In this document: piece by piece, positions 17,608 through 25,756 of the stretch
Layout: each line of letters opens with the position of its first letter
Numbering within the stretch: position 1 is the first letter of the stretch
The notes under the pieces: generated by a model
Database searches by the model: none
What the model was told of the DNA's origin: nothing
The model's input: only the letters and a program-made list of their open reading frames with translations
Made by a program: the position numbers and the translations under genes
Source of the DNA: BD1-7 clade bacterium
GTDB lineage: Bacteria; Pseudomonadota; Gammaproteobacteria; Pseudomonadales; DT-91
NCBI GenBank assembly: GCA_902705865.1
Contig: CACSIO010000012.1
Location: 434,001-498,000, forward strand
Direction: 5' to 3'
DNA length: 64,000 nucleotides

Positions 17608-19417
17608 TGTCGTTAACCAACTCCTTGTATGCCGATTCCGCGCGCCAAGCGATATCAGCATCGACCTCAACAGGCATGTCGAGTAATTGCTGTGCCACGG
17701 CCTTGCCTTGAGGGTCAATTCTCAAACTGGCGATGCCGCCTCCGCCGAGTGCGTTTTCCATTAAAATATTGAATGCACCTAAACCGGGAAGACGATAAAC
17801 CGTAACGCGACTGTTTTTATCTAATAGGTGTTTCATATAGTCGCTGACACGTGTCGGTGCCAGTGCTCGCTCTAGCCACGGTAGGTAATCAGGGTTACGC
17901 GCTTTGACGCCCACATTCACGTTGTCGCCCTTATCACCACTGCGTGCGACGGCGAGATAAATCAGCGGAACAGTCACCGTATCGACGGATATTTTGTCGG
18001 TGGTATCGGTTACTGTATTCGGGTGACTTTGCGGCTCAATGGTGTCTGTCGGAATGTCGCAGACACGGGTTTGGTCGCCGATGGTGAGATTTGCTGTAAC
18101 GTGATCTTTGGGGTAGAGAAACGAAAAAAGACGAATGCATGGGGATGCCTTAGGTCGGCCGCCGACGAGGCCAGTCATACCCGGGGTCATGCCTGTGGCC
18201 GCTTGGGCGATTTCACGTGAAAATAACCCGAGAGCTTTTCTGTCGTCGTGACGTACGGCAATTTTAACAACGACCTCACGGGTTGCCTGCATTCTGGCGT
18301 GCTCGCCATAGGTGCATTCACTGCCGAGAATTTCAACATCACATTGATTGAATGTCGGCATACCGAGCGCAATATACATGCGATTAACCCGTGACAAGAT
18401 GGCATCGGCGACAACCTTGCCTTTTTTAACGGCATCGCGGCCGCCAATTAAAAAGCTTGCTGTACACCGATAGCCATCCATCCAAGTGGCGCTAACTTTG
18501 TAGTTGCCGCCGGGAGGCTTTCCGTGAGCGCCCTTGATATGCACTTGGTTGGTACCGCAGTCTTCCAGTGTCACCTGCGAAAAATCGCAGCAAACGTCCG
18601 GTAATCGATACAGTTGCGGATCACCGATTTCATAGAGCAGTTGTTCACCCACAGTGAACTGATTGACAAGGCCACCGCAGTTTTCTGGTTTTGATACCAC
18701 AAAGTGTCCGTCCTCATAGCACTCAATGACAGGGAAGCCCATATGGTCATAGTCATTAACCAATAACTGCCAGTCAGTAAAATTACCGCCTGTGCATTGT
18801 GAGCCACACTCAATGATATGGCCCGCTAGAGAGCCTTGGGCGAGTTTGTCGTAGTCATCCCAAGCCCAACCAAATTCATGAACCAATGGCGCCAAAACAA
18901 CCGCCGAATCGACAACCCGACCCGTGACAATAATATCTGCGCCCGCTACAAGCGCTTGGGTAATCGCTGGGGCGCCGAGATAGGCGTTAATGCTGATACA
19001 GGAATCTGGCATGAGGTCGTCGGTGAACATCTCACGGGTGCCCGTCAGCGATGATTTCTGCGGCATCAGATCATCGCCGTCAATACAGGCAACCGTTAGG
19101 TCGAGCCCAGCGTCTTGGACGTTTTGACGGATCTCTTCGGCGCACTTGGCAGCGTTCATGCCGCCTGCATTGCTGACAACTTTGATATGTTTGTCTGCGA
19201 TTGCGGGGAGTAGGGGCGCGAGAACACTAACAAAGTCGGTCGCATAGCCCAAATCGGGGTTTTTCAGACGGGCACCGGCCATTATCGATAGCGTGACTTC
19301 GGCTAGGTAATCAAAAACCAGATAATCAAGCGGGGTGTTATCGACCAGTTGTTTGGCGGCAATGCTGGTATCACCCCAGAAAGCCGAGGCACAGCCTATT
19401 CGCACAGACGTTTTCAT
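17594..19417 (-). CDS. atuA: Acyclic terpene utilisation protein AtuA (DUF1446 family)
   Basis: A 607-residue protein with the DUF1446/AtuA core (VRIGCASAFWGDT at the start, then VVSNAGGMNA, IIVTGRVVDSA and ECGSQCTGGNF). A C-terminal AtuA-like domain starts near VPLIYLAVARSGDKGDNVNVG. The family is required for growth on acyclic terpenes such as citronellol in Pseudomonas, but its chemistry is not established as far as I know. GAGAGG lies 8 nt before the ATG. It is first of the five atu genes and overlaps atuC. AtuB, a short-chain dehydrogenase between atuA and atuC in Pseudomonas aeruginosa, is absent here. Confidence 0.85.
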   Translation of the reverse strand: MKTSVRIGCASAFWGDTSIAAKQLVDNTPLDYLVFDYLAEVTLSIMAGARLKNPDLGYATDFVSVLAPLLPAIADKHIKVVSNAGGMNAAKCAEEIRQNVQDAGLDLTVACIDGDDLMPQKSSLTGTREMFTDDLMPDSCISINAYLGAPAITQALVAGADIIVTGRVVDSAVVLAPLVHEFGWAWDDYDKLAQGSLAGHIIECGSQCTGGNFTDWQLLVNDYDHMGFPVIECYEDGHFVVSKPENCGGLVNQFTVGEQLLYEIGDPQLYRLPDVCCDFSQVTLEDCGTNQVHIKGAHGKPPGGNYKVSATWMDGYRCTASFLIGGRDAVKKGKVVADAILSRVNRMYIALGMPTFNQCDVEILGSECTYGEHARMQATREVVVKIAVRHDDRKALGLFSREIAQAATGMTPGMTGLVGGRPKASPCIRLFSFLYPKDHVTANLTIGDQTRVCDIPTDTIEPQSHPNTVTDTTDKISVDTVTVPLIYLAVARSGDKGDNVNVGVKARNPDYLPWLERALAPTRVSDYMKHLLDKNSRVTVYRLPGLGAFNILMENALGGGGIASLRIDPQGKAVAQQLLDMPVEVDADIAWRAESAYKELVNDNDTL

Positions 19418-19560
19418 CGATCAGACCTCTCGTTGGAGTTGATCTTGTTGTATAGACCAGAAGACGAAAATTCGACAATTGGACAAGCATTTCGTCGGTT
19501 GGTTTAGACCGTTCGTGCGTTGGGTTGGGTTGGGTTACGGTTCTCAGTGGGTAATGGAGT

Positions 19561-20019
19561 TTAACGTTCTCCGATAATGGCAAAGCGTCCACGAAAGGTT
19601 ACAGCGACGTTGCCGTTTTCGTGAATATGCGACTCTAACGATATCGCTGCTTTGCCAAACTCTTCGTAGTCGCGAAAGAATTCGTCCCATTGTTTGTCGT
19701 CTGGTGAAACACTTCGCGCCTGAATATTCTCGCTGTTAACCGGTGCTTTGTATTCGATCTCTGCTCGCCCAACTACCAAGTCAGGATCGATGCCGTGCTC
19801 GAAGCACTTCATAAATGCCAGGCCGATGGCGTCCATCACACACAGGCAATAAAGGCTGCCGCCGAAACCGGTACCTTTATCGTTGTGATTTAACGACAGG
19901 GGCGCCTGGATAACTAGCTCTTTGCTGTCGTAGCTCTCGACGCTAACCCCCATATTAACCATCAATGGAAGGTTCTCATTAACGAATTCACTCAGGCGAT
20001 CGATTAGGGTGTTGGTCAT
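19561..20019 (-). CDS. Hotdog-fold thioesterase, YiiD C-terminal type
   Basis: A 152-residue single-domain hotdog protein resembling the putative thioesterase domain at the C-terminus of YiiD. The pattern NMGVSVESYDSKELVIQAPL, then NHNDKGTGFGGSLYCLC and the late strand GRAEIEYKAPV are characteristic. It would hydrolyse an acyl thioester, with unknown chain specificity. It lies 143 bp upstream of atuA on the same strand, so it may be transcribed with the atu genes and recover CoA from stalled intermediates; that link is inference. Confidence 0.78.
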   Translation of the reverse strand: MTNTLIDRLSEFVNENLPLMVNMGVSVESYDSKELVIQAPLSLNHNDKGTGFGGSLYCLCVMDAIGLAFMKCFEHGIDPDLVVGRAEIEYKAPVNSENIQARSVSPDDKQWDEFFRDYEEFGKAAISLESHIHENGNVAVTFRGRFAIIGER

Positions 20020-20219
20020 AGTTAGTAGTCATTGGTATCTGATTAAAGGGTATGTAAGGATGGTGTTATATATGTTTTTTGAAATATTTTAGCAATTTTC
20101 TTGCTTTAAAGAATTCAATGGGGCATTATTCGCGCCGCTGGCCAGAACGGCTAAGTTGTTGATCGCGTTGGTTGTTTTTTGCTCTTCAAGCATTAGATGA
20201 ACAGCGTAGTAATGAAGAT

Positions 20220-20304
20220 GCGAGAGTGGCGGAATTGGTAGACGCGCTAGATTTAGGTTCTAGTGTCGCAAGGCGTGAGAGTTCGAGTCTCTCCTCTCGC
20301 ACCA
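20220..20304 (+). tRNA. tRNA-Leu(UAG)
   Basis: An 85-nt tRNA with acceptor arms GCGAGAG and CTCTCGC, an encoded ACCA end, a D-arm with GGTAGACG, and the T-arm GAGAGTTCGAGTCTCTC. The anticodon stem CTAGA/TCTAG encloses TTTAGGT, giving anticodon TAG, which reads CUN leucine codons. A long variable arm (TGTCGCAAGGCG) confirms class II leucine tRNA. No integrase gene or 3'-end duplication lies nearby, so there is no sign that it has been used as an insertion site. Confidence 0.97.
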
Positions 20305-20822
20305 TTCATATAAATGAATGGGCATCCCCTCAATAAAATAGATCCACTGCTAAACTTACGTTTCCTGCTATCTTAAAGTCAATGCCGATTTTTCTGGCAT
20401 CAAAACTTAATCGTTTTACTTGATGTACTGGATAAATGTATAGTATCTTTCGCGATCCCTAATAGCTGCTCGTTATTTACTTCAAGGAATTTCATTCTTC
20501 CGAGAATATAACCAGATGGTGTTTCTGCCTACTCAATTTGGGTATTATCGCTGAACGATGTTACTGAATGGCAGACATTCGGGATCTAAACAGGCAATTT
20601 GACGGTCAGATATCGGCAAACTTACTGTGCGAATATGTACGCGTATTTACGAATGCTTACGGAAGCCTACGTGTATTAATCGGATATAAACAGCGGATAG
20701 CATTGCTGCCGTTGTAGAGTCATAAGCTGCAGTGCAAGGTGTTATGGCAATATAAATGCGGAATTTCAGGCAGATAAGTCGCAAGGCCGATAAGGAAATA
20801 CGCTTTCGATGTGGAGGTTGTG
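20305..20822. other. Gene-free stretch after tRNA-Leu
   Basis: About 520 bp, rather AT-rich, without a frame that has both a start and a ribosome site. I see no repeat of the tRNA end and no strong hairpin. The end contains GGAGG serving the small gene that follows. Confidence 0.4.
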
Positions 20823-20984
20823 ATGAAAAATAACGGTGTAATTGGTGACAGTGTTGGCACCAGTAATCGTTCAGCGGTATTCGCTCCGGAAAAAACAACA
20901 AATCGTTCGCCTGTTAAAACGCTACTTGTTTCAGCCGTTGTTATTGGTGCTGGTGCATTTGTTGCTGTGTGGGCGATGAGCTGA
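20823..20984 (+). CDS. 53-residue single-span membrane peptide
   Basis: A short reading frame beginning MKNNGVIGDSVG and ending in one hydrophobic helix (LLVSAVVIGAGAFVAVWAM) right at the C-terminus. GGAGG lies 5 nt upstream of the ATG, which is the main reason to believe it. The N-terminal 30 residues are polar and carry a KTTNRSPVK basic patch before the helix, predicting an N-in tail-anchored topology. The only competing frame, on the minus strand, has no ribosome site. No family recognised. Confidence 0.55.
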   Translation: MKNNGVIGDSVGTSNRSAVFAPEKTTNRSPVKTLLVSAVVIGAGAFVAVWAMS

Positions 20985-21335
20985 ATATAGCGCGGTTACG
21001 ATCACGAAAAATGATTCGTATCTGCACACCAGTATTTCGTTTTTCGCCGCGCATGGAACCACTGAACGTGCGCGCATTTCAAAGTAGGTTACGGCGTGTT
21101 TGATATTTCGCAGCCTGCATATCTTTTTAATCCTAATGACGATCACTCTCAGCGTATTTTAAAAGCGCATTTTCGTTGCTGGCGCTCACAAGGTTGTTAC
21201 TCCATAGCTGCACTTACGGTGTGTATTAAGCGTTAGTATCATTCGCTATCGATTTATTCGAAGCTGCTTGTTTCCCTGATAAGGTCTTTCTGCGACAAAT
21301 CAAATTATGAAAGGCGCTCCTCATTTTCCTCAACT
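20985..21335. other. Intergenic region with a possible 46-residue frame
   Basis: About 350 bp. A GTG-initiated frame at 21096-21236, beginning MFDISQPAYLFNPND, has AGTAGG 8 nt upstream but no other support, so I do not call it a gene. An ATG at 21307 is the probable ancestral start of the DUF1853 gene (see that entry). Nothing else is visible. Confidence 0.35.
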
Positions 21336-21385
21336 GTTATCTACTTCGTTGTCTGTACTAGTTATCTACTTCGTTGTCTGTACTA
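21336..21385. repeat. Perfect 25-bp tandem duplication
   Basis: Two identical 25-bp units, 21336-21360 and 21361-21385, abut with no spacer; each starts GTTATCTACTTCG and ends TGTACTA. Because 25 is not a multiple of three, the duplication shifts the reading frame at the 5' end of the DUF1853 gene. Confidence 0.97.
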
Positions 21386-22372
21386 GATACCTCTCGGCCT
21401 ATGCCTTTGCGTCACCCTAACGTACGTGATTTGTTTTGGGCTGTTGCTAGCCCTGAAATGATGGTGCAGCATGCGCACAATAGCTTGACGGTATTGCCTG
21501 ATGCAGATTGGTTTTTAGCGCTTGATCGCTCGCCACAGGCGCTTGAGGCGCATCTGCAACAGCGTAACCTATGGATGCTGGGGACATACTTTGAGGCGCT
21601 CTGGGAGTTTTATCTTACGAATAACCCCAATACCCAATTGTTAGCTAAAAACGTTCAGGTGTTTGTCGAAAGAAACGGTCGCCCGGCCACTCTTGGGGAG
21701 ATAGATTTCGTATATTTTTGTCACCAACGGCGCAAGGCTATTCACCTTGAAGTTGCGGTGAAGTATTACATGTTTGTAGGGCAGGATGAGCAAGGTTCAA
21801 CCAGTGATCTTGATCATTGGATTGGCCCTCAATGTAATGACCGGCTAGACATCAAGTATAAAAAGCTCATCGGCCGGCAGTCGACTATTGCGCAAACTCA
21901 GGAAGGTAAGAGGGCATTGGCTGAGCTCGGTATTGGTGAGTGCGAGTCTGAAATCGCATTGAAGGGGTTTCTTTTTTACCCTATTGGTAACCTTGCGGCG
22001 CCAGCACTGACAAACGACGGACATCAGCGTGGTATCTGGTTGCGGCAATCAGAGGTGAGGGAGTGGTTAGTGCATTATCAGGCAGAGTGCCGGGTTTGGC
22101 AGGTTCTCGAAAAGCCCAGTTGGTTAGCGACTGAATTGGATCGATTCCCGGTGATGACCAATGATGAGCTATTGCACCGTGTTGAGTGCCATTTCACTCA
22201 CAGTGGGGGTCTTTCTGGTGGTGAGGAGGACGCGTCAGTGCGTTCTCCGCGACCACTTCAATGTGCAGGCTTTGTGTTGGGTACGGAGGTGGTACGTTTT
22301 TTTGTCGTTCCGGATAGCTGGCCGTTGCTAACTAAGGCGACGACGCATCTGATGCTTGGCTCAAAAGACTAA
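21374..22372 (+). CDS. DUF1853 family protein with disrupted 5' end
   Basis: A protein of up to 332 residues resembling DUF1853: LRHPNVRDLFWAVASPEM near the start, then LGTYFEALWEFYL, LGEIDFVYF and AIHLEVAVKYYMF in a nuclease-like E-D-E-K arrangement. The function is unknown; that core recalls PD-(D/E)XK enzymes, which is inference. The frame can begin at TTG 21374 or ATG 21401, neither with a ribosome site. ATG 21307 would give the N-terminus MKGAPHFPQLLSTS in perfect frame with this gene if one unit of the 25-bp duplication were removed. As it stands that frame stops at 21418-21420. The last 41 bp overlap the convergent thioredoxin-like gene. Confidence 0.75.
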   Translation: MSVLDTSRPMPLRHPNVRDLFWAVASPEMMVQHAHNSLTVLPDADWFLALDRSPQALEAHLQQRNLWMLGTYFEALWEFYLTNNPNTQLLAKNVQVFVERNGRPATLGEIDFVYFCHQRRKAIHLEVAVKYYMFVGQDEQGSTSDLDHWIGPQCNDRLDIKYKKLIGRQSTIAQTQEGKRALAELGIGECESEIALKGFLFYPIGNLAAPALTNDGHQRGIWLRQSEVREWLVHYQAECRVWQVLEKPSWLATELDRFPVMTNDELLHRVECHFTHSGGLSGGEEDASVRSPRPLQCAGFVLGTEVVRFFVVPDSWPLLTKATTHLMLGSKD

Positions 22373-22889
22373 GCTTTAAGCGCAATGCAGGTTCTGTATT
22401 CACGCCAACCGAAAAGTAGCGAATGGTGCCGTCTGTATTAACGATAAAAAACGTCGGTGTAGCGCCAACGTCCATTGCCTGACTCAGACTGCCATCATTG
22501 TCGGCGATGGCATTGAAGCCATAGTTATTCTGTTCGATAAACTGATTGACGGTTTGCTGGTTACCAGAGCGCAGAGCAATGGTAATAACTGGGTAATCCT
22601 CAGCAATATTACTTACGGCCCTTGAAGTCAGATTACACACGCCGCACCATGTCGCCCAGGTATAAATGAGATAGGGCTGGCCGGGTTGTATCTTGGGTGT
22701 GTTGAGCTGAGTGGTGAGAAATTCCATCACTGCTGGGGGTAGGCGTTTGTTGTCGCGTTGTGTAAGGCGATAATAGTCGATAGCGGTGCCCACAACCGCG
22801 ATAAAAACCACGATTAGCAGGAGTTCTCTTCCCCAGCGGATTAACCAATGTCGGCGTGTGTCTTTCGGGGGGTCGACTTGTCTATTCAT
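22332..22889 (-). CDS. Membrane-anchored thioredoxin-like protein (ScsD/TlpA type)
   Basis: A 185-residue protein with an N-terminal transmembrane helix (about residues 22-38) and a periplasmic thioredoxin fold. Its active site is WCGVC (C82/C85), with the usual cis-Pro at VGATPTFF. This arrangement matches ScsD/TlpA-like proteins that handle disulfides in the periplasm. It is the last gene of a three-gene minus-strand cluster with the asparaginase-like and glutaredoxin genes (8-bp and 20-bp gaps), suggesting a redox-related operon. Its 3' end overlaps the convergent DUF1853 gene by 41 bp. Confidence 0.83.
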   Translation of the reverse strand: MNRQVDPPKDTRRHWLIRWGRELLLIVVFIAVVGTAIDYYRLTQRDNKRLPPAVMEFLTTQLNTPKIQPGQPYLIYTWATWCGVCNLTSRAVSNIAEDYPVITIALRSGNQQTVNQFIEQNNYGFNAIADNDGSLSQAMDVGATPTFFIVNTDGTIRYFSVGVNTEPALRLKLSLLSQASDASSP

Positions 22890-22897
22890 GGAACGTG

Positions 22898-23383
22898 CTA
22901 GTTGGTTTCAAAAATGCCTTGCTGGCGATTTTTTTCTGTCTCTAGGGCGTTAAATACCTTGCCGTTCATGGCAATGTAAATGCCCGGTTCCAGTAATTGT
23001 GCGCTGGTAATGGCCGCGCCAAGATTAAAAAGTGCGTCCGAATGCTGGATGCTGAAGGGGATCATGGCGCCGGTCAACACGATGGTTTTAACCAGATTGG
23101 CAGACGCCAGCACCTTTGCGGTATCAGTCATGGTATCAGTGCCATGAGTGATCACCAGTCGATCGGTATCGCTAGATTGGCAGTGCATCAGAATCTGGTT
23201 CCGATGTTCATCTGTCATCTGCAGGCTATCAATAGCCATCAGCGGGGTAATATGAATATTGGCTGTTACACGGGCGCGTTTGATTATTTCGGGGACATTG
23301 GATTCTCCGAAGGTCAATTCGCCATTCAGTGGATTGTAGACTTTGTCTATCGTGCCACCGGTAGTAATCAGTTCAATATTCAT
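22898..23383 (-). CDS. Single-domain asparaginase-like protein
   Basis: A 161-residue protein consisting only of the N-terminal half of the L-asparaginase fold. It retains both catalytic motifs: TTGGTIDKVYN at the N-terminus and VITHGTDTMTDTA mid-protein. Full asparaginases are about 330 residues. Free-standing versions of this length occur in gammaproteobacteria as a separate subfamily, so it is not necessarily truncated. Asparaginase activity is not assured. The ATG at 23383 is preceded by AAGG; an in-frame TTG lies two codons upstream. Confidence 0.8.
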   Translation of the reverse strand: MNIELITTGGTIDKVYNPLNGELTFGESNVPEIIKRARVTANIHITPLMAIDSLQMTDEHRNQILMHCQSSDTDRLVITHGTDTMTDTAKVLASANLVKTIVLTGAMIPFSIQHSDALFNLGAAITSAQLLEPGIYIAMNGKVFNALETEKNRQQGIFETN

Positions 23384-23403
23384 GGTCAAAACTACCTTGC
23401 CAA

Positions 23404-23775
23404 TCAGCTCGTAGGCTCAAAGCGCTGTTGAAGATAAGCAATGATATCGCCAGATTCATACATCCAACGAGTTTCACCATTTGGCTCATCAATACGCAGG
23501 CATGGCACCATACGGCGACCGCCACCTTGAACTAGCTCATCAAGAAAAACTTGATTAGCTTTAATATCACGTTCTTCAATGGGTAATTGTAAACGATGTG
23601 TTTGCCGGCGAACCTTTAGGCAAAACGGGCAGCCAGGTAAATGGTATAAACTGTGGTTGGCCAAGGCCGCTGAGATGGCCTTTTTTTCTTCTTCTGTACG
23701 CTGAACAGGTTTTGGTAATGTCAGAAAGTTCAGCATTTTTAAGACGATGGCTAAAAACCAACGAATGGCTGTCAT
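23404..23775 (-). CDS. Glutaredoxin-domain protein
   Basis: A 123-residue protein with a short hydrophobic N-terminal segment (IRWFLAIVLKMLNFLTL) and a glutaredoxin/GST-N-like domain with active site CPFC (C49/C52) and the late motif GGGRRMVPCLRID followed by YESGDIIAYL. It is probably inner-membrane attached and reduces disulfides or mixed glutathione disulfides. I start at ATG 23775, with GCAGGAA 6 nt upstream; the frame continues upstream without such support. It is first gene of the redox cluster and divergent from the aminopeptidase gene (about 100 bp apart). Confidence 0.82.
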   Translation of the reverse strand: MTAIRWFLAIVLKMLNFLTLPKPVQRTEEEKKAISAALANHSLYHLPGCPFCLKVRRQTHRLQLPIEERDIKANQVFLDELVQGGGRRMVPCLRIDEPNGETRWMYESGDIIAYLQQRFEPTS

Positions 23776-23871
23776 AGAATGTTCCTGCAATAATGAGACA
23801 CGAGTGCGGGATGCGATTATCGCACCTTGCCGCATGAATAATAAGCCAGCTGGCGTAAAATTTAACTTTTT

Positions 23872-25044
23872 GTGATAGTTCACGATATGCAACTGCTTGA
23901 TTTACGGTTTATTTACTCCCAAAAGCACGGTAAGGGTTGTTGTCGGTCGTTGTTTTTACGATCTGTAGCAGCGTTCTGGGTCACTATTGCGTTGTCCGGC
24001 TGCGAAACGGCGGCTTATTACACCCAGGCAATTAACGGTCAGTGGCGGATTCTTGAAGCCCGTGAGCCGATTGATGACCTACTGGATTCGCAAGATCTCT
24101 CCCCAACACTGCGCGATAAACTAGAGCTTGTGCAGTCGGTTCGAACCTTCGCGCGCGATGAGTTGGCGCTGCCAGTGGGTGGCGCCTACGACAGTTACGC
24201 CGATATTGGCCGGGATTATGTCGTTTGGAACGTTTTTGCCGCCCCCGAATTTTCAGTGCAGCCGAAGACTTGGTGTTTTCCGATTGCCGGTTGTGTCGGT
24301 TATCGTGGGTACTTCATTCGAGATGAGGCTGTTGCTAAGGCGAAAGCGCTTAAAGCACAGGGTTTCGATGTCAGAGTCGGCGGTACTCGTGCATATTCAA
24401 CATTGGGCTGGTTTGATGACCCGGTACTGAACACGTTTATCTATGACAACGATATTAAGCTGGTATCCCTTTTGATTCATGAAATAGCGCATCGGCAGTT
24501 GTATGTGAAGGGTGATACAGGGTTTAACGAAAGCTTCGCGAGTGCAGTTGAGCAAGAAGGCACCCGCTTGTGGTTGCTGAAGCAGGGCATGAGCGCAAAG
24601 CAAGCAACTGAGCAGATTGAAGGGTTTAGGGCCTATCGTAAGAAGCGGGCAGCGATCAACGATTTGGTACTGACGTATCGAGATAAGCTGATCACGTTGT
24701 ATCAAACACCGCTTGATGACGAGGCCAAACGTGCGCAGAAAGCTGATTTGATGTCGGCATTGAATGTGGCGTATTTGGCGATGAAACAAGATCAAGGGTG
24801 GGATGACAGCTACGACGCCTGGATGGGATCGATGAACAACGCCAAGATAGCGTCTGTGTCGCAATACCGCTCGCAAGTGCCGGCGTTTGTTCGGTTGTTC
24901 GAGCAGCACAATGGTAATTTCCCGGCTTTTTATCAGGCCGCTGAAGAGATCGCAAACCAGTCGCCTGAGGCGCGGTCAAAAGCCATTCAAGCATTGCAGC
25001 AGGCTGATCAGAATCGTCAGCCTCCGTTGTTAAGTGGTGAGTAA
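23872..25044 (+). CDS. Putative lipoprotein aminopeptidase (Zn-metallopeptidase, PF10023-like)
   Basis: A protein of up to 390 residues resembling the 'predicted aminopeptidase' family. A lipobox (IALSGC) follows a hydrophobic stretch. The zinc site HEIAH lies in LLIHEIAHRQLY and the third ligand Glu probably in FNESFASAVEQEG. The family has no well-established substrate. The long N-terminus before the signal peptide is unusual: starting at TTG 23950 would give a textbook signal MFLRSVAAFWVTIALSGC, so the true start may be there rather than GTG 23872 or ATG 23887. The next gene begins 15 bp after the stop. Confidence 0.83.
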   Translation: MIVHDMQLLDLRFIYSQKHGKGCCRSLFLRSVAAFWVTIALSGCETAAYYTQAINGQWRILEAREPIDDLLDSQDLSPTLRDKLELVQSVRTFARDELALPVGGAYDSYADIGRDYVVWNVFAAPEFSVQPKTWCFPIAGCVGYRGYFIRDEAVAKAKALKAQGFDVRVGGTRAYSTLGWFDDPVLNTFIYDNDIKLVSLLIHEIAHRQLYVKGDTGFNESFASAVEQEGTRLWLLKQGMSAKQATEQIEGFRAYRKKRAAINDLVLTYRDKLITLYQTPLDDEAKRAQKADLMSALNVAYLAMKQDQGWDDSYDAWMGSMNNAKIASVSQYRSQVPAFVRLFEQHNGNFPAFYQAAEEIANQSPEARSKAIQALQQADQNRQPPLLSGE

Positions 25045-25059
25045 GTGTCGAAATAACTG

Positions 25060-25599
25060 ATGGAATGTCAGATGCAAAAGAAGTTGCAGATAAGCCCCAC
25101 CACTTGCACGGAAGATCTGCGTACAGTAAAACGCTTTTATCGACTCCAACACGAAAAAGTCGCTTTTACAGATAGTGATACGATTTATCGAATGATGTTG
25201 AGCACATCTCAATGCGAAGGTGTTGAGTCGGTCATTGTAGGTGCGATGAAACTAACGGAAGTTTCTAGTCGGCATGATCAGATTCACAGTTTCGACGCCG
25301 CAAAACTGTTAAGCGACGAACCGGATCTATGGGTACGTAACCTGTTGATTGCTGAAGCCTATCGTCGGCAAGGGTTAGCAGCCATGCTGCTGCTTAATGT
25401 GATCGGCCGCAAGCCTAGGGCGCGTTACTGGGCATTTGCGGAGCCTCACTTAGCGGGTTTTTATACGCAGGCAGGTTTTGTAGAAAAGCAATCGTCGAGT
25501 CTGCCGCAGTCGTTGAATGATAAGTGGCAGCGTTACAGAAGATCTGGCGGTGAAAATGATCAAATTTGGTTGCTTTCGTTGAATGAGAATTCAATCTAA
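25060..25599 (+). CDS. GNAT family N-acetyltransferase
   Basis: A 179-residue protein with the GNAT core. The acetyl-CoA loop is visible as IAEAYRRQGLAAMLLL, matching the (Q/R)xxGxA pattern, preceded by the strand LWVRNLLI and followed by YWAFAEPHLAGFYTQAGF. It is likely an acetyltransferase of a small molecule or protein amine; the substrate is unknown. Starts at ATG 25060 or 25072 are equally possible. It closely follows the aminopeptidase gene, so the two are probably co-transcribed. Confidence 0.8.
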   Translation: MECQMQKKLQISPTTCTEDLRTVKRFYRLQHEKVAFTDSDTIYRMMLSTSQCEGVESVIVGAMKLTEVSSRHDQIHSFDAAKLLSDEPDLWVRNLLIAEAYRRQGLAAMLLLNVIGRKPRARYWAFAEPHLAGFYTQAGFVEKQSSSLPQSLNDKWQRYRRSGGENDQIWLLSLNENSI

Positions 25600-25756
25600 C
25601 GAATATATTTAAGTGTGAGAAGGGCTGCAGTAGCTGCACGTTTTGTTCTGACGCCGATTGGGCTATCGTAGAGATCAGTTATTCTTTATATCGAGTGTCC
25701 TATGGTTTAGTGGCACACTAAAGCTATGGCACCACGAATAGGAATCCTGAGAAACA

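Noticed and set aside
20220-20304. tRNA-Leu as an integration site of a mobile element
   Set aside because: No integrase and no duplicated 3' end of the tRNA seen within the window.
20647-20901. 84-codon minus-strand frame opposite the 53-residue membrane peptide
   Set aside because: No ribosome site and no protein-like pattern; the plus-strand frame has GGAGG and a clear helix.
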